From assembly GCA_011390755.1 (NCBI GenBank), contig JAABRU010000018.1:1-56482 (forward strand): a DNA stretch of 56,482 nucleotides. Direction: 5' to 3'. The notes under the pieces are model-generated. The model ran no database searches. It worked only from the letters and a program-made list of their open reading frames with translations, and was not told the DNA's origin. Below are positions 19,032-29,362 of this stretch, piece after piece (position 1 is the stretch's first letter; each line of letters starts with the position of its first letter). A program made the position numbers and the translations under genes. This stretch comes from Desulfobacteraceae bacterium. GTDB taxonomy: Bacteria > Desulfobacterota > Desulfobacteria > Desulfobacterales > Desulfococcaceae.

Positions 19032-20369
19032 TTACTTTTCAGATTCCCCAAGAATCTGCATTTCCGTAAAAATATAAAGCATCAGTCCCGCATCATTCAC
19101 ATCCATACCGGCAACGCCGTCATGTACCAGAGAAATCAGTGCTTTTTCAGCCTCTGCAATATCTGTGCGGCATTGGACAGCCACTTCCGAGACGGTCAGT
19201 TTGCCCCCTTTTGCCATGGCAAGTTCCAAAATATCATTTTTTAATAAGTGATGCCGTTTTTCCGCTTCTCTGCCTCCGAAATATTTTTTTCCTGCATACA
19301 CTGTCAGCACAATTGCTGCCGCGGCGCAGACTGCTGCAAGCGGTCTGTTCAGGAACCATGATGCCGTGATAATCAGTAATGAAACTGAAAAAGCCAGGAA
19401 AGCGGAAACAATATTCGCACCGGATGCAGCAGGCTGTCTGAGGAGCGGAATACGCTGTATATACAAAGACAGGTTTGCGTGCATCATCCGGAAAGCGGCA
19501 AACATAAGCAGACTTCCGAAAATCCGCAGAAACCAGGTCAGGGCGGTATTTTTTTGGGACTCTCCCGCAAACATCTGTGAAGCGGATATATTCCCCGGTG
19601 CAAGCAGTGCAATGGAAACTCCCGAACGGCTTTTAAAAGGGATAAGTCTTTTTCCTTCCTGCCGGGCAATCAGACTGATTTCCCCGGGGCCCGCCGCATA
19701 ATATGCCAGTTGCAGATCCCCGATTTCGGGATGAAGCGGATCCGGTTTTTCATGCCCTGAAATATAAAGACCGCCGTTATACAGCACTGTTTTTTCCCGC
19801 AGAGAAGGATGCAGTTCATCCAGGCAGCTTTCCTCCAGCAGCATTTTATCCTGTACTTTGATTTGATCTGCCAGTTTATTGCCCAGGCTAAATGCACCGA
19901 CGGTGATTTCAGCAGCTGTCATCTCTTTCTGTGTGAGAACAAAAGGCGGATTCTGGTGTTCTGCCGAATATTTCCCGGAATTAATCCGGGATTTTTCCCA
20001 CACTTTTGTATATTCATAGGAAGCATTATCGCCTTTCCCTTTTTTACTGCCCTTCCACTGATACATTTCCGCGGTTCTTTTTATTTTGAGTTTCCCCGGA
20101 AATCTGAGCATAAGTTCCGGATCTTTTACGGACTCTCCGGCTGCAAGGGCGGTTCCCTGCAGATGCACCAGTTTTCCGTCATTACCGGGATCAGCAGATT
20201 CGGCAGAAACGGAAATCACCTCTGCCACGCCCTCTGCCAGTCCTTCCGATGTACTGACAAAACGGTTTTCATTCCAGTACAGCAGCGCCACTGCCCCCAG
20301 GCAGATGAGGAAGCCGAAGACAAATATTCCCTGCTTTCCTTTTTTGTCTTTCTTTTTTTTCCCAAACAT
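19032..20369 (-). CDS. TMEM43-like membrane protein
   Basis: 445 residues from the ATG at 20369 (AAGAGGCAG upstream; the longer open frame before it is non-coding). MFGKKKKDKKGKQGIFVFGFLICLGAV gives a cytoplasmic basic start and a first helix. ALLYWNENRFVSTSEGLAEG leads a large extracytoplasmic domain with FPGKLKIKRTAEMYQWKG. Three or four helices follow from about 285 (FLRIFGSLLMFAAFRMM, ANIVSAFLAFSVSLLIITASWFL). The C-terminal 70 residues look like a winged-helix cytoplasmic tail (GGKLTVSEVAVQCRTDIAEAEKALISL). The family's role in bacteria is unknown. Confidence 0.8.
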   Translation of the reverse strand: MFGKKKKDKKGKQGIFVFGFLICLGAVALLYWNENRFVSTSEGLAEGVAEVISVSAESADPGNDGKLVHLQGTALAAGESVKDPELMLRFPGKLKIKRTAEMYQWKGSKKGKGDNASYEYTKVWEKSRINSGKYSAEHQNPPFVLTQKEMTAAEITVGAFSLGNKLADQIKVQDKMLLEESCLDELHPSLREKTVLYNGGLYISGHEKPDPLHPEIGDLQLAYYAAGPGEISLIARQEGKRLIPFKSRSGVSIALLAPGNISASQMFAGESQKNTALTWFLRIFGSLLMFAAFRMMHANLSLYIQRIPLLRQPAASGANIVSAFLAFSVSLLIITASWFLNRPLAAVCAAAAIVLTVYAGKKYFGGREAEKRHHLLKNDILELAMAKGGKLTVSEVAVQCRTDIAEAEKALISLVHDGVAGMDVNDAGLMLYIFTEMQILGESEK

Positions 20370-21997
20370 GTCTGCCTCTTTCTTCAGATATAATTCAGAC
20401 TCAATGCCCTTTCCTAAGCATCCCGAGGCTTTCCTCCGGGATATATGCACAATATAATGAAAACGCGGGTAGTGGGTCAAAAAGGCTGATGCATTAAATA
20501 TCTGACTGCAGGGGCCTATTGCATAGGCCCGGCATAGACGGCTTCGGGGCGTATGCAGTACGCCTCTGCAAAAAAAATCAACTGACTTTACCCACCACCG
20601 AAAACGCGCAGGAACAGCGATTTTTGCAGTGTTTAAGATAATTGCTTTGGGACAGACCGGGGTGAACGCAGTGACCCCCGGCATACTGAATCTGCCGGGG
20701 GTCAATCCTCCCGCCAAGCTACAGAAAACCCCAAAATGATTTTCTTAAACACTATATAACTATACTTTTGCACTTTTTGAACTATATGCTGATTTTAGAT
20801 GATAACCTATTGAAATTATTGATACAGAAAAACTGGGGCCGATTTCTTAATTTCAATATAATCAGTAACTTATGAAAAAGTGCAAAAGTATAGTATATAA
20901 TCGGATTTTTCAGCGCTTCATCTTCTTTTATTGCTGAAAACAGTTTACACAATTTTTATAAAATGTAAATATTGATGATCCGGTAAAAAGTCAAAAAAAC
21001 ATCCCTCCGGCCAAAACCGGAGTCCGGAACATGCTGAAAATAAGGGATTCGGGGTTGCGCGGAAATGACAAAAAAATTGAAAATCAGACTTTTTATCCAT
21101 TTATCCTGTAATCTGGCATACCCTTTGAAAATGTTTCATGCTGATGATATTTACTGTATTTTTGCATTTTTTACAGGAAACCACGAAATACACACAATAC
21201 ACGAAAAAAATATTAAAAAAAACAACAGGATACATTGAGCTACTGCCTGTAAACATAACCTGCTGATTTTTCGTTCCGGTAACTTTTGAGTATCCTGTAA
21301 CTGCCTGATTTTTGTTTGCTGCCCCGACAGGTGGCAACCTGGGTTAGGATATAAATATTTTCCGGCAGTCTTCCGTGTTTTTCGTGCCTTTCGTGGTTAA
21401 AATAAAATCAAATGCTTATAAAAAAATGCAAAACTATTGCTTTGTTTCACTTAAAATTGTAGCGACTGTTATCAAAGTCAAGCAGTTTTCGGTTCCCAGG
21501 GTCGGGTTAGCGAAGCGTAACCCGGCATTCGGATATTCTGATCCGAAATACCTGCACAATTTTAGGGACCCGGTAAGAAATAAATCCTCCGGAAATATCC
21601 TGCGGATAAACAGAAACTGTGCATTCCGTCCCCCAATCAGATGAAACGGGGCAGTTATTTTTTGCTGAGTGCCTTAAGTGAAACAATGCACTATAGGATA
21701 TTTAATATTTTATTCAAAGAGACCCGGAGTGCGAAAGCCGGGCAGAGCGGTCTTTGGCCCGCGTGCGCCTTCGGAGCCGTGATGTGGGCATCGGAACCAT
21801 TGTGGGTTCCGCTTTGGCCCGCGCGCGCCTTCGGAGCCTGGGCAAAAAATAATTTTCACACTCCTTTCTCAAAGATTATGGTACATTACACATTTATCCG
21901 ATATTGACTGCCTGCCTGCAAAATAATGCACAAAGTTACAGAAAATATAAAAAGACAATGTAAAACTGTATCCAGAATACATTAACAGGGAACTGTC
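20370..21997. repeat. 1.6-kb gene-free repeat cluster (families D, A, B, F)
   Basis: In order: family D copy (about 20468-20599, GTAGTGGGTCAAA...TTTACCCACCACC) carrying a CCTATTGCATAGG palindrome; family A copy 5 (20629-20752), the best-preserved pair of termini; an inverted pair of TATACTTTTGCACTTTTT (20760-20895); family B copy 3 (20972-21102); an inverted CACGAAATACAC/TTTCGTGGTT pair (21178-21400); family F copy 2 (21444-21688); and a direct duplication of TTTGGCCCGCGnGCGCCTTC (21752, 21813). No gene is supported. Confidence 0.8.
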
Positions 21998-23161
21998 ATG
22001 ATGAAATTTGAATTTGCAACAGCCGGCCAGATTCTTTTCGGTGCGGGAAGGATCAGAGAAGTCCCCGGAACCGCCGCGGAAATGGGAACACATGCCCTGC
22101 TTCTCTGCGGCAGAGAACCGGAACGGGCAGCACCGCTGAAAAAAGAGCTGGAAGCCGCGGGTATGGAAGTCTGTATATTCCGGATTCCGGGTGAACCGGA
22201 CACGGCCAGAGTGATACAGGGCAGTGAATTCGCCCGGAAACAGCAGTGCGACACGGTTATCGCCCTGGGCGGCGGCAGTGTGCTGGATGCTGCCAAAGCC
22301 ATTGCCGCGCTCATGCGCAACAGCGGCGATCTTTTTGATTATCTGGAAGTAGTGGGCAAAGGCAGGGCCATAGAAAATGACCCGGCCCCCTGCATCGCGA
22401 TCCCCACAACCGCAGGAACCGGCGCGGAAGTGACCTGCAATGCGGTGCTGGAATCCAGAAAACACAAAGTCAAGGTCAGTATGCGCAGCCCCCGGATGCT
22501 CCCCCGTCTGGCAGTTGCAGACCCGGAACTGACACTTTCCCAGCCCCCGGAAATAACTGCATCATGCGGCATGGATGCCCTGACCCAGCTCATTGAGGCA
22601 TTCGTGGGCAGAAATGCCAATCCCCTTACAGACGGAATCTGCCGGGAAGGAATCCGGCGGGCCGGACGATCTCTGCAAAAAGCATATGAGCAGGGAAATG
22701 ATCTGTCCGCACGGGAGGATATGTGCCTTGCCGCGCTTTTGGGCGGACTGGCCCTGGCCAATGCCAAGCTGGGAGCTGTCCACGGTATGGCCGCGCCTTT
22801 GGGGGGCATGTTTTCCCTTGCCCACGGCACAGTCTGCGCAGCCCTTCTGCCCCATGTCATGGAAGTCAATATCCGGGCACTTTCCCAAAGAGATGCGGAC
22901 TCTCCTTCCCTGCAGCGTTATCATGAAATCGGGAAAATTCTCTGCGAAAATCCCGAAGCCCTTGCGCAGGACGGGCTGAGCCGGATACAGGCCATCTGCC
23001 GGGCTTTGCACATTCCCCCCCTCAGAAAATTTCATCTGACAGAAAAAGATGCGGAAATGATTATTCCCAAAGCCCGGAATGCCAGCAGTATGAAAGGAAA
23101 CCCCTTGATGCTGACAGATGGGGAAATGCGGGAAATCCTGCAAAAAAGTATACAGGAATAA
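21998..23161 (+). CDS. Iron-containing (group III) alcohol dehydrogenase
   Basis: 387 residues. Features of the Fe-ADH family are present: an N-terminal Rossmann-like domain with the GGGSVLDAAKAIA motif for NAD(P) binding, PTTAGTGAEVT, and metal-ligand region residues in CGMDALTQLIEA and AVHGMAAPLGGMFSLAHGTVCA (the two His plus Asp/His ligands). It oxidises primary alcohols or reduces aldehydes; the substrate is unknown. AGGGA precedes the start. It ends 3 bp before the sensor kinase, so the two form an operon. Confidence 0.93.
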   Translation: MMKFEFATAGQILFGAGRIREVPGTAAEMGTHALLLCGREPERAAPLKKELEAAGMEVCIFRIPGEPDTARVIQGSEFARKQQCDTVIALGGGSVLDAAKAIAALMRNSGDLFDYLEVVGKGRAIENDPAPCIAIPTTAGTGAEVTCNAVLESRKHKVKVSMRSPRMLPRLAVADPELTLSQPPEITASCGMDALTQLIEAFVGRNANPLTDGICREGIRRAGRSLQKAYEQGNDLSAREDMCLAALLGGLALANAKLGAVHGMAAPLGGMFSLAHGTVCAALLPHVMEVNIRALSQRDADSPSLQRYHEIGKILCENPEALAQDGLSRIQAICRALHIPPLRKFHLTEKDAEMIIPKARNASSMKGNPLMLTDGEMREILQKSIQE

Positions 23162-23164
23162 AAA

Positions 23165-25894
23165 ATGACAATACCCTTTGCACATATTCTGGATGAACTG
23201 GATGCCCTGGTCTATGTGGCGGATATGGATTCCCATGAAATTCTGTATGCCAATGCCCGGACCAAAAAGCAGTTCGGAAACGGCATTGTCGGAAAATTAT
23301 GCTGGCAAAAAATGCAGGAAGACCAGACCGGCCCCTGTCCTTTCTGCACCAATCATCTGCTCACGGATGAAAAGGGAAATGCAAAAGGGGTTCATGTATG
23401 GGAGTTTGAAAATACCCGGACCGGAAAATGGTATATGATCCGCGACCGGGCAATTCCCTGGACAGACGGCCGTATGGTCAGACTGGAAATCGCCACGGAT
23501 ATCAGTGAGCGTAAGCGCAGTGAAAATCTGGCCACGGCATTCCGTGATCTTTCCCATGCTTTCTGGATTACAAAAAATCCGGAAGAATATTATGAACAGG
23601 TGCATGAAATTTTCCGCCGCTATATTGCTGCCGAAAACTTTTATGTGGCCCTGACCGACCGGGAAAAAGACCGGGTGATCTTTCCCTATTTTTCCGATGA
23701 AACCATGGACCTGCCCCCGATACTGTACGGTCTGTCTTCCCGCGGAGAGAACACCCTGACAGTACAGGTAATCCGATCCCGGAAACCGCTTTTTATTACC
23801 AGAGAGCAAATTCTGACCAGAATCAGAAGCGGCCAAATGAAACCCAAAGGAACAATTCCGGAAATCTGGCTGGGGGTTCCCCTGATCCTGAATCAGGAAA
23901 TCATCGGGGCCATTGCGGTGCAGAATTACCGGAATCCCACGGCCTTTTCCGAAAAAGATTCCTGGTTTATGATTTCGGTTTCCGAACTGATAACCCTGGC
24001 CATTGAGCGCGGCCGCAATGAACAGTTTCTCCGGGAAAGTGAGGAAAAACACCGGGCCTTGTCCCGGGCAACCTTTGAAGCGGTTCTTATTTCCGAAGAC
24101 GGTATATGCATTGAATGCAATCAGGCGGCTTCGGATATGTTCGGGTATCCGCGGGAAGAACTTGTCGGCATTTTCAGCACGGATATCATTGCGCCCGAAT
24201 CCGTGGAAACTGTGCAGCACAATATTTTATCCGGATATGAAGGCGCATGTGAGGCCCTGGCTGTCCGCAAAGACGGTACGTTTTTTCCCGCGGAATTCCG
24301 CAGCAGAATGTTCCATTTCCGGGGCAGGGAAGCCCGCACAACGGCTGTCCGGGATCTCAGTCGGAGAAAAGAAGCCGAAAACCGTCTGCGGCAAAGCATG
24401 GCGGTTTTGGAAAGCATTTTCCGGGCGGCTCCGGTGGGGATAGGAATGGTAAGGGAGCGGAAACTTCTGAGCGTAAATGAAAAAATGTCTCAGATGACCG
24501 GCTATGGAAAAAAAGAGCTCATCGGAAATGATATCCGCATGATTTATACGGATCAGGAAGAATATGAACGGACCGGCCGCATCAAATACGGACAGATTTC
24601 TGAAAAAGGCACCGGCACAGTGGAAACCCACTGGCTGTGCAAAAACGGCCGGGTCATAGACATACTGCTGAGTACGGCCCCTGTTGCAGCAAAAGATTTT
24701 TCAAAAGGATTCACTTTCACGGCTATGGATATCAGCGAACGCAATCAGATGGAAGCCCAGCTCCGCCAGTCCCAGAAAATGGAGGCCGTAGGCCGGCTTG
24801 CAGGCGGTATTGCCCATGATTTCAATAATCTTCTCCAGGTTATCAACGGATATGCCGATCTGGCACTTTCTGATCCGAACCTGCCGCATCCGGTGAAACA
24901 CAGTCTGGAAGAAATTCTGTCGGCCGGAGAAAAAGCCCGTTCCCTGGTATATCAGTTACTGACTTTCAGTCGCCGTCAGATGACGGATATGAAAAAAATT
25001 CCGGTCAATGAACTGATACAAAGTCATATCAATCTGATACGGAGGACTGTCGGAGATTGCACTGATACAGTTTTCATACCTGCTGCCGGGGATGCAGGAA
25101 CTATCCGCGCAGACTCCGCTCAAATCGGACAGGTTCTGATGAATCTTTGTACCAATGCACGGGATGCCATGCCTGAGGGCGGCAGTCTGATAATCCGCAC
25201 GGAAAAGGTGCGGGTGAATCTCCCCAGCGGAATCAAAATTCATTTGGCAAAACCGGGATATTATGCCTGTATCAGTATAAAAGATACGGGTTGCGGTATG
25301 GATGAAAATACCCTGAAGCAGATTTTCGAACCCTTTTTCACAAGCAGGGAAAGCGGTAAAGGCAGCGGACTGGGTCTGGCTATGGTTTTCGGAATTATCC
25401 GCCAGCACAAAGGCATGACTGATGTCCGTTCCGAAATCGGCAAAGGCAGTGAATTCCGCATATATCTGCCCCTTTCCGAAAAAAGCGGCCTGCAAAAAGA
25501 AAAAAGAAAAGGCAGTACGGATGCCCATGGAAAAGAAACCATACTCATTGCAGAAGATGAGGAGATGATCCGGGATCTGGTTCAGACAATTCTTGAAAAG
25601 GAGGGATACCGAGTGATTTGCGCCAAAGACGGACAGGAAGCCATTGAAATCTGGTCTGCAGGACAGGAAGAAATTGATTTGCTGTTCCTGGATCTGTCCA
25701 TGCCCCGGCGCAGCGGTCAGGAAGTCTGTGCGCATATCCGAAAACAGAAACCGGATGCCCGCATTCTGTTTACCGGTGATTATCATGCCGATGCATCGGA
25801 CGGTGCATTTGTAAGGGAAAAAGGCCTGGAAATGATCCGCAAACCCTATAAACGTCAGGCACTGCTGTATAAAATCCGCAAGATTCTGGGGTAG
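23165..25894 (+). CDS. Hybrid sensor histidine kinase (PAS-GAF-PAS-PAS-HisKA-HATPase-REC)
   Basis: 909 residues with no membrane segment, so a cytoplasmic sensor. PAS 1 (about 1-118) has a CysX11CysPhe-type cysteine cluster (C46, C58, C61). GAF spans about 130-285, PAS 2 about 300-410 and PAS 3 about 415-540. The H-box is [20 protein letters not shown] (His near 551). ATPase boxes are [27 protein letters not shown] and [11 protein letters not shown]. The C-terminal receiver has acidic EDEE and the acceptor in [13 protein letters not shown]. The stop codon TAG is part of repeat D2. Cysteines and its ADH partner suggest a redox or metabolite input (inference). Confidence 0.95.
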   Translation: MTIPFAHILDELDALVYVADMDSHEILYANARTKKQFGNGIVGKLCWQKMQEDQTGPCPFCTNHLLTDEKGNAKGVHVWEFENTRTGKWYMIRDRAIPWTDGRMVRLEIATDISERKRSENLATAFRDLSHAFWITKNPEEYYEQVHEIFRRYIAAENFYVALTDREKDRVIFPYFSDETMDLPPILYGLSSRGENTLTVQVIRSRKPLFITREQILTRIRSGQMKPKGTIPEIWLGVPLILNQEIIGAIAVQNYRNPTAFSEKDSWFMISVSELITLAIERGRNEQFLRESEEKHRALSRATFEAVLISEDGICIECNQAASDMFGYPREELVGIFSTDIIAPESVETVQHNILSGYEGACEALAVRKDGTFFPAEFRSRMFHFRGREARTTAVRDLSRRKEAENRLRQSMAVLESIFRAAPVGIGMVRERKLLSVNEKMSQMTGYGKKELIGNDIRMIYTDQEEYERTGRIKYGQISEKGTGTVETHWLCKNGRVIDILLSTAPVAAKDFSKGFTFTAMDISERNQMEAQLRQSQKMEAVGRLAGGIAHDFNNLLQVINGYADLALSDPNLPHPVKHSLEEILSAGEKARSLVYQLLTFSRRQMTDMKKIPVNELIQSHINLIRRTVGDCTDTVFIPAAGDAGTIRADSAQIGQVLMNLCTNARDAMPEGGSLIIRTEKVRVNLPSGIKIHLAKPGYYACISIKDTGCGMDENTLKQIFEPFFTSRESGKGSGLGLAMVFGIIRQHKGMTDVRSEIGKGSEFRIYLPLSEKSGLQKEKRKGSTDAHGKETILIAEDEEMIRDLVQTILEKEGYRVICAKDGQEAIEIWSAGQEEIDLLFLDLSMPRRSGQEVCAHIRKQKPDARILFTGDYHADASDGAFVREKGLEMIRKPYKRQALLYKIRKILG

Positions 25895-26228
25895 TGGGTC
25901 AAACCGCTTGATTTGAAATGCCCCTCCCCCGGCGGGAGGGGTTGGGGGGAGGGGGATTCAACCGATTTGACCCACTGCCGATTCACCAGAATTCTCATTT
26001 TTTATTTCCGTAAGTTTCAGGAAAAATTACAATCAGGGAGAACAGCGGTTTGCCCCAGGTTTCCGAATACAGTCTGACATACTGAAATAATTCGGGAAAA
26101 AATCTGCCAAACGGCCCGACTGAGCTCGCCGAAGTCTGTACGTTTGGCACTCCTTATTTTTCTTGGGTCAGCAGCATTGGAATTAGGGGAAGGAGAGTCA
26201 CAGATCAGGGGTTCCGGTTTCCGTATAA
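25892..26228. repeat. Repeat family D copy 2 and TTTGGCACTCC-type repeat
   Basis: Family D copy 2 (25892-25979) opens with TAGTGGGTCAAACC inside the kinase stop codon, carries an inverted CCCCTCCCCC/GGGGGAGGGG core, and closes with TTTGACCCACTGCC. At 26110-26155 a GTCTGTACGTTTGGCACTCC segment matches the opening of family C. No gene is seen. Confidence 0.75.
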
Positions 26229-26915
26229 CTATTTAATCATACTGATTTTTCCTGTGTTTTCATCATAAAGGCTGATTTTTCCGCTGCTCTGCCAGTCCGG
26301 CAGTAAAAAGAGTTTTCTCTCTGTATCCGGAGAATAGACAAATCCCCCGTTTTGATGAAAATGCCCGATGAAAATCATCCGCTTCCCCTGTGTAAAGCAC
26401 TGATCCGCAAACGCCATGATTTCGGATTCAGGCATATATTTCCGGAATCTGTTTTTCCTGCTTTTGATTGCGGATTTGATTTTTTCCACAATAATCGGCC
26501 CGAAGGGGATGCTCTGTAACAGCCTTTTGATAAAAAAATTTTTTGTCAGTTTTCTGAAACGCAGATAATTTTTATCTTTCCGGTTTATCCGGTCACCGTG
26601 GCAGAAAAGAATACCCCCGGATTCTGCCCGTACAGCAGCATTTGTGCACCAGGAGAAATATTCTTTTCTTTCTTCCGCCACAAAAAACTCATGATTTCCT
26701 TCCAGCAGCCCCACAGAGCGTTTTTTTTTCTCCTGTCTGCACCAGTGCAGGAATTTCCGGTGCAGCTTATTTTCATATCCGGGCAGTGCAATCCACAGAT
26801 CGAAAATATCCCCCAGAAATACAATATCACCCTGATATCTTTCCAGTTTTTTCAGCATATGAAAAAAAGCCGGGGCAGACCGGCGGTCAGTGTGGGAATC
26901 TGTGATGAGAATCAT
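26229..26915 (-). CDS. lpxH: UDP-2,3-diacylglucosamine diphosphatase-like metallophosphoesterase
   Basis: 228 residues, near the 240 usual for LpxH. The dinuclear-metal motifs are all present in order: DSHTD, GDIFDLW, EGNHEFF, FCHGDRINRKDK and IGHFHQNGGF. LpxH hydrolyses UDP-2,3-diacylglucosamine to lipid X in lipid A synthesis at the inner membrane. The helical insertion (LRFRKLTKNFFIKRLLQSIP) fits LpxH better than other calcineurin-like enzymes. It stands alone, so the substrate is inferred. Confidence 0.82.
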   Translation of the reverse strand: MILITDSHTDRRSAPAFFHMLKKLERYQGDIVFLGDIFDLWIALPGYENKLHRKFLHWCRQEKKKRSVGLLEGNHEFFVAEERKEYFSWCTNAAVRAESGGILFCHGDRINRKDKNYLRFRKLTKNFFIKRLLQSIPFGPIIVEKIKSAIKSRKNRFRKYMPESEIMAFADQCFTQGKRMIFIGHFHQNGGFVYSPDTERKLFLLPDWQSSGKISLYDENTGKISMIK

Positions 26916-27150
26916 AATGAATAATAAAAATGCCTTTCAATGTCATTGAGGAAAATAATTGCCCCTGCCCCTCGCCCTCCCGCAAGGGGTATGCTACTGA
27001 AATTTCCCCTCCTTTTGCAAAGGATGCCACAGGGGCAGGTCCTCAGACTGCCCCTGCCGCCCGCCGCTGAGAATGTTTTTTCGGGCAGCAGCACCGGTTC
27101 GGCCGTGAGGGATTTTCCGGATCAGCGGATTTGCCCCACCACCAATATTT

Positions 27151-27576
27151 TCAGTTCATTTTCCGCTTTTGTTTTTTCAGTTTTTTCAGATAGTCTTCAA
27201 TTTCTTCTGCTGTAAATTCTGCCAGTATATCCTTTCGTTCTTTGGGAGCCAGTCCGGCCAGCCGTTCTCCGGCTGTCATTCCCGACAATGCGGCCATCTC
27301 CCATTTTTTACCGATCTCAATGACATCTTCAGAGGTTACTTCAATTTCCATATCCTTACCTCCTGTTGCAAACAGAAAAGGTTTATCCGGTTCTTTTCCG
27401 TGTTTTTTACAGAAATCAAGGTAAACATCCACGGAGTTCCGGAATTCGGTTTTGATTTCAGAAACCGATTTCCCCTGAAATGTGATTACATCAAGGGTGC
27501 TGATAACTTCTCCGTGAAAAATCTCAGATTCATCATCAAATTCCACATGCCTGATATATCCTTTGTATTCCATCAT
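27151..27576 (-). CDS. hicB: HicB N-terminal domain fused to a small Rpn-tail-like protein
   Basis: 141 residues. The first 66 (YKGYIRHVEFDDESEIFHGEV, DVITFQGKSVSEIK, VDVYLDFCKKHGKEPDKPF) are the RNase H-like half of HicB. The usual DNA-binding C-terminus is absent. Residues 76-141 (EIEVTSEDVIEIGKKWEMAA, GERLAGLAPKERKDIL, EEIEDYLKKLKKQ) instead resemble the tails of Rpn-like proteins. That segment has its own ATG at 27351 with a strong AGGAGG Shine-Dalgarno. It overlaps hicA by ATGA. HicB normally neutralises HicA and represses the operon; with this architecture repression is doubtful. Confidence 0.8.
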   Translation of the reverse strand: MMEYKGYIRHVEFDDESEIFHGEVISTLDVITFQGKSVSEIKTEFRNSVDVYLDFCKKHGKEPDKPFLFATGGKDMEIEVTSEDVIEIGKKWEMAALSGMTAGERLAGLAPKERKDILAEFTAEEIEDYLKKLKKQKRKMN

Positions 27577-27800
27577 GGATTTATTCCTGCTTCTTTGAGA
27601 AATCGGTGCATAGATTTCACTGCGCCTTTATCTGTTTCTTTCTGCGGATGCGGTCGATGTAAAACTGCCGCTATCCCATTCAATAATATTCCAACCCTTG
27701 AGCCTTCAGCTTCTTCAACAATAGCTCCCAGTCCTTTCAGCATGGATTCTATATCATCCCACCTGATGTTGGCTTTAGGAATGAGTAGGAAATAAGCTGC
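27573..27800 (-). pseudogene. hicA: HicA-like toxin lacking a start codon
   Basis: The open frame reads IPKANIRWDDIESMLKGLG, EGSRVGILLNGIAAVLHRPHP and ETDKGAVKSMHRFLKEAG, a clear HicA mRNA interferase core; the usual catalytic His is in the HRPHP segment. The frame is closed upstream by TGA at 27801-27803 with no ATG, GTG or TTG before the core, so the first 10-15 residues and start are missing or frameshifted. It precedes hicB on the same strand. Confidence 0.75.
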
Positions 27801-27931
27801 TCATTTTGTTTTGCTGATCCGTAGAAAAACAGTTGTTCCGAATTTCAGACGGGAAAGTTATTTCGTACCGGTTCCTTAACCGGATTTTCAAATATGGCTT
27901 TCAGGGTTTTTCGGTGCTTTGAATTCATAAT

Positions 27932-29362
27932 TCATATCAGGTTTTTAACCCTTATATCCGGCAAATCTTCCCTGTATTCACTGTCCATCATGGCAAGCTG
28001 CTTTCGGATGATGCCTCTTTTTTCAATGGCCGGTTTGAGGCAGAATTCATTAAAATCTTCCCTGTTTATTTCCCCTGCATTTTTTACATGGGGAAACAGC
28101 AGTTTCAGATATGCGGATGCCAGTCTTTTGATGGCCGTTGTATCCCGTGTATCCGCATTTCTGGGAATATCCAGCAGTTCTCCGACAATATGCGAATAAT
28201 CCGTTTTTTCTCTTAATAAGTGGAGAATTTCCGAAAAATATTCCACATTCAGTGTATACCCCCTGACTTTGAGGTTCTCATTCATCCGTTCCAGTTTCCA
28301 GCCTTCGATAAAACCGTGAAAACGTTCCAGTAAGGCCGAAGATTGGAAAAAGGACGGTAATCCGGAGAAATATTTACTTGTCAGCGGCTGTTTTTCATTG
28401 GAAAGGGGAATATTTCCCAGCAGCATCAGACCGGCGGAGCCGGTTCCCCTCACGTTGGCAACAGTAAAGGAACCGTATTCCAGGTAATTCTTCAATGCGC
28501 CCTGTAATTCGTTTTCATCGGAAAAACGGATGGTTTCCACTTCATCCATTGCCACAAAATCATAATGTGTAATAATTCCCATCAGATTTTTGGAAATATC
28601 ATAGAACAGTTTCGCGCGGGTAACGGTTCCGCCGCTGACAAGCCAGCCGTATTTGCTGATATTGCCGAAGATATAGGATTTTCCGGTTCCTTTGGGAGCC
28701 AGTTCAATGATATTCAGATTCGGTTCCGCAAAAACCAGTAAGCGGCTGATAAACAGAAGTTTCTGTGTCAGGCTTTTAAAACCCTCCGGATTGTATTCCA
28801 TGGAGCGGATCAGAACATCCAGCCATTCCGGAAGGCTGAATTCTTTTCTGGCTTCCCGGAAATATTCAAGATCCACATCATAGGGCTTGAAGGGTTTGTA
28901 ATCGGTAATTTCTACAGCCCCTTTGTCTTTGCCTTCCGGCGGAGTGTAAATCAGGGAAATAATCCCCCACATTTCCCCTTCTTTTAATGCACTGTGTTTT
29001 TTGGCCACATGATCGGGTATTTTTCCTTCATTGCTTTTGATACCGAGATCCGGAACAGAAAAGCGGAGAGCATTTTTTAATATATCGGTTTCCACAATAA
29101 AGCGGGTCAGTATGGTGACTTCCTCTCCGTGCGTCCGGATTCTGTTTTTGATGTCACTGTCTTTGTGCGGGATATGTTCTTCCATAAACATGGATAATCC
29201 CTGTACATCCAGTTCTCCTTCCGCATCGGTGAATTTGCGGATCAGCCAGTCTTTGATAAAGGAGGGCAGATTTTTCCCGCTGAAGACACTGTATCTTTTC
29301 GGGATTTTATATACGGAAACATCCGGGAATACGCTTTGTATTTTTCGATCAGCCTGATTCAT
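27932..29362 (-). CDS. brxL: BREX type 4 BrxL-like AAA+ protein
   Basis: 476 residues. The ATPase core has Walker A APKGTGKSYIFG (about 222-233) and Walker B YDFVAMDEVETI. The TIGR02688-type BrxL lacks the C-terminal Lon-like protease found in type 1 BrxL proteins (about 680 residues), and this one also ends without it. In BREX-1, BrxL is a DNA-binding ring needed for defence; its role in type 4 is less known. Its ATG overlaps the pglZ stop by one base, so translation is coupled. It is the last gene of the operon. Confidence 0.88.
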   Translation of the reverse strand: MNQADRKIQSVFPDVSVYKIPKRYSVFSGKNLPSFIKDWLIRKFTDAEGELDVQGLSMFMEEHIPHKDSDIKNRIRTHGEEVTILTRFIVETDILKNALRFSVPDLGIKSNEGKIPDHVAKKHSALKEGEMWGIISLIYTPPEGKDKGAVEITDYKPFKPYDVDLEYFREARKEFSLPEWLDVLIRSMEYNPEGFKSLTQKLLFISRLLVFAEPNLNIIELAPKGTGKSYIFGNISKYGWLVSGGTVTRAKLFYDISKNLMGIITHYDFVAMDEVETIRFSDENELQGALKNYLEYGSFTVANVRGTGSAGLMLLGNIPLSNEKQPLTSKYFSGLPSFFQSSALLERFHGFIEGWKLERMNENLKVRGYTLNVEYFSEILHLLREKTDYSHIVGELLDIPRNADTRDTTAIKRLASAYLKLLFPHVKNAGEINREDFNEFCLKPAIEKRGIIRKQLAMMDSEYREDLPDIRVKNLI

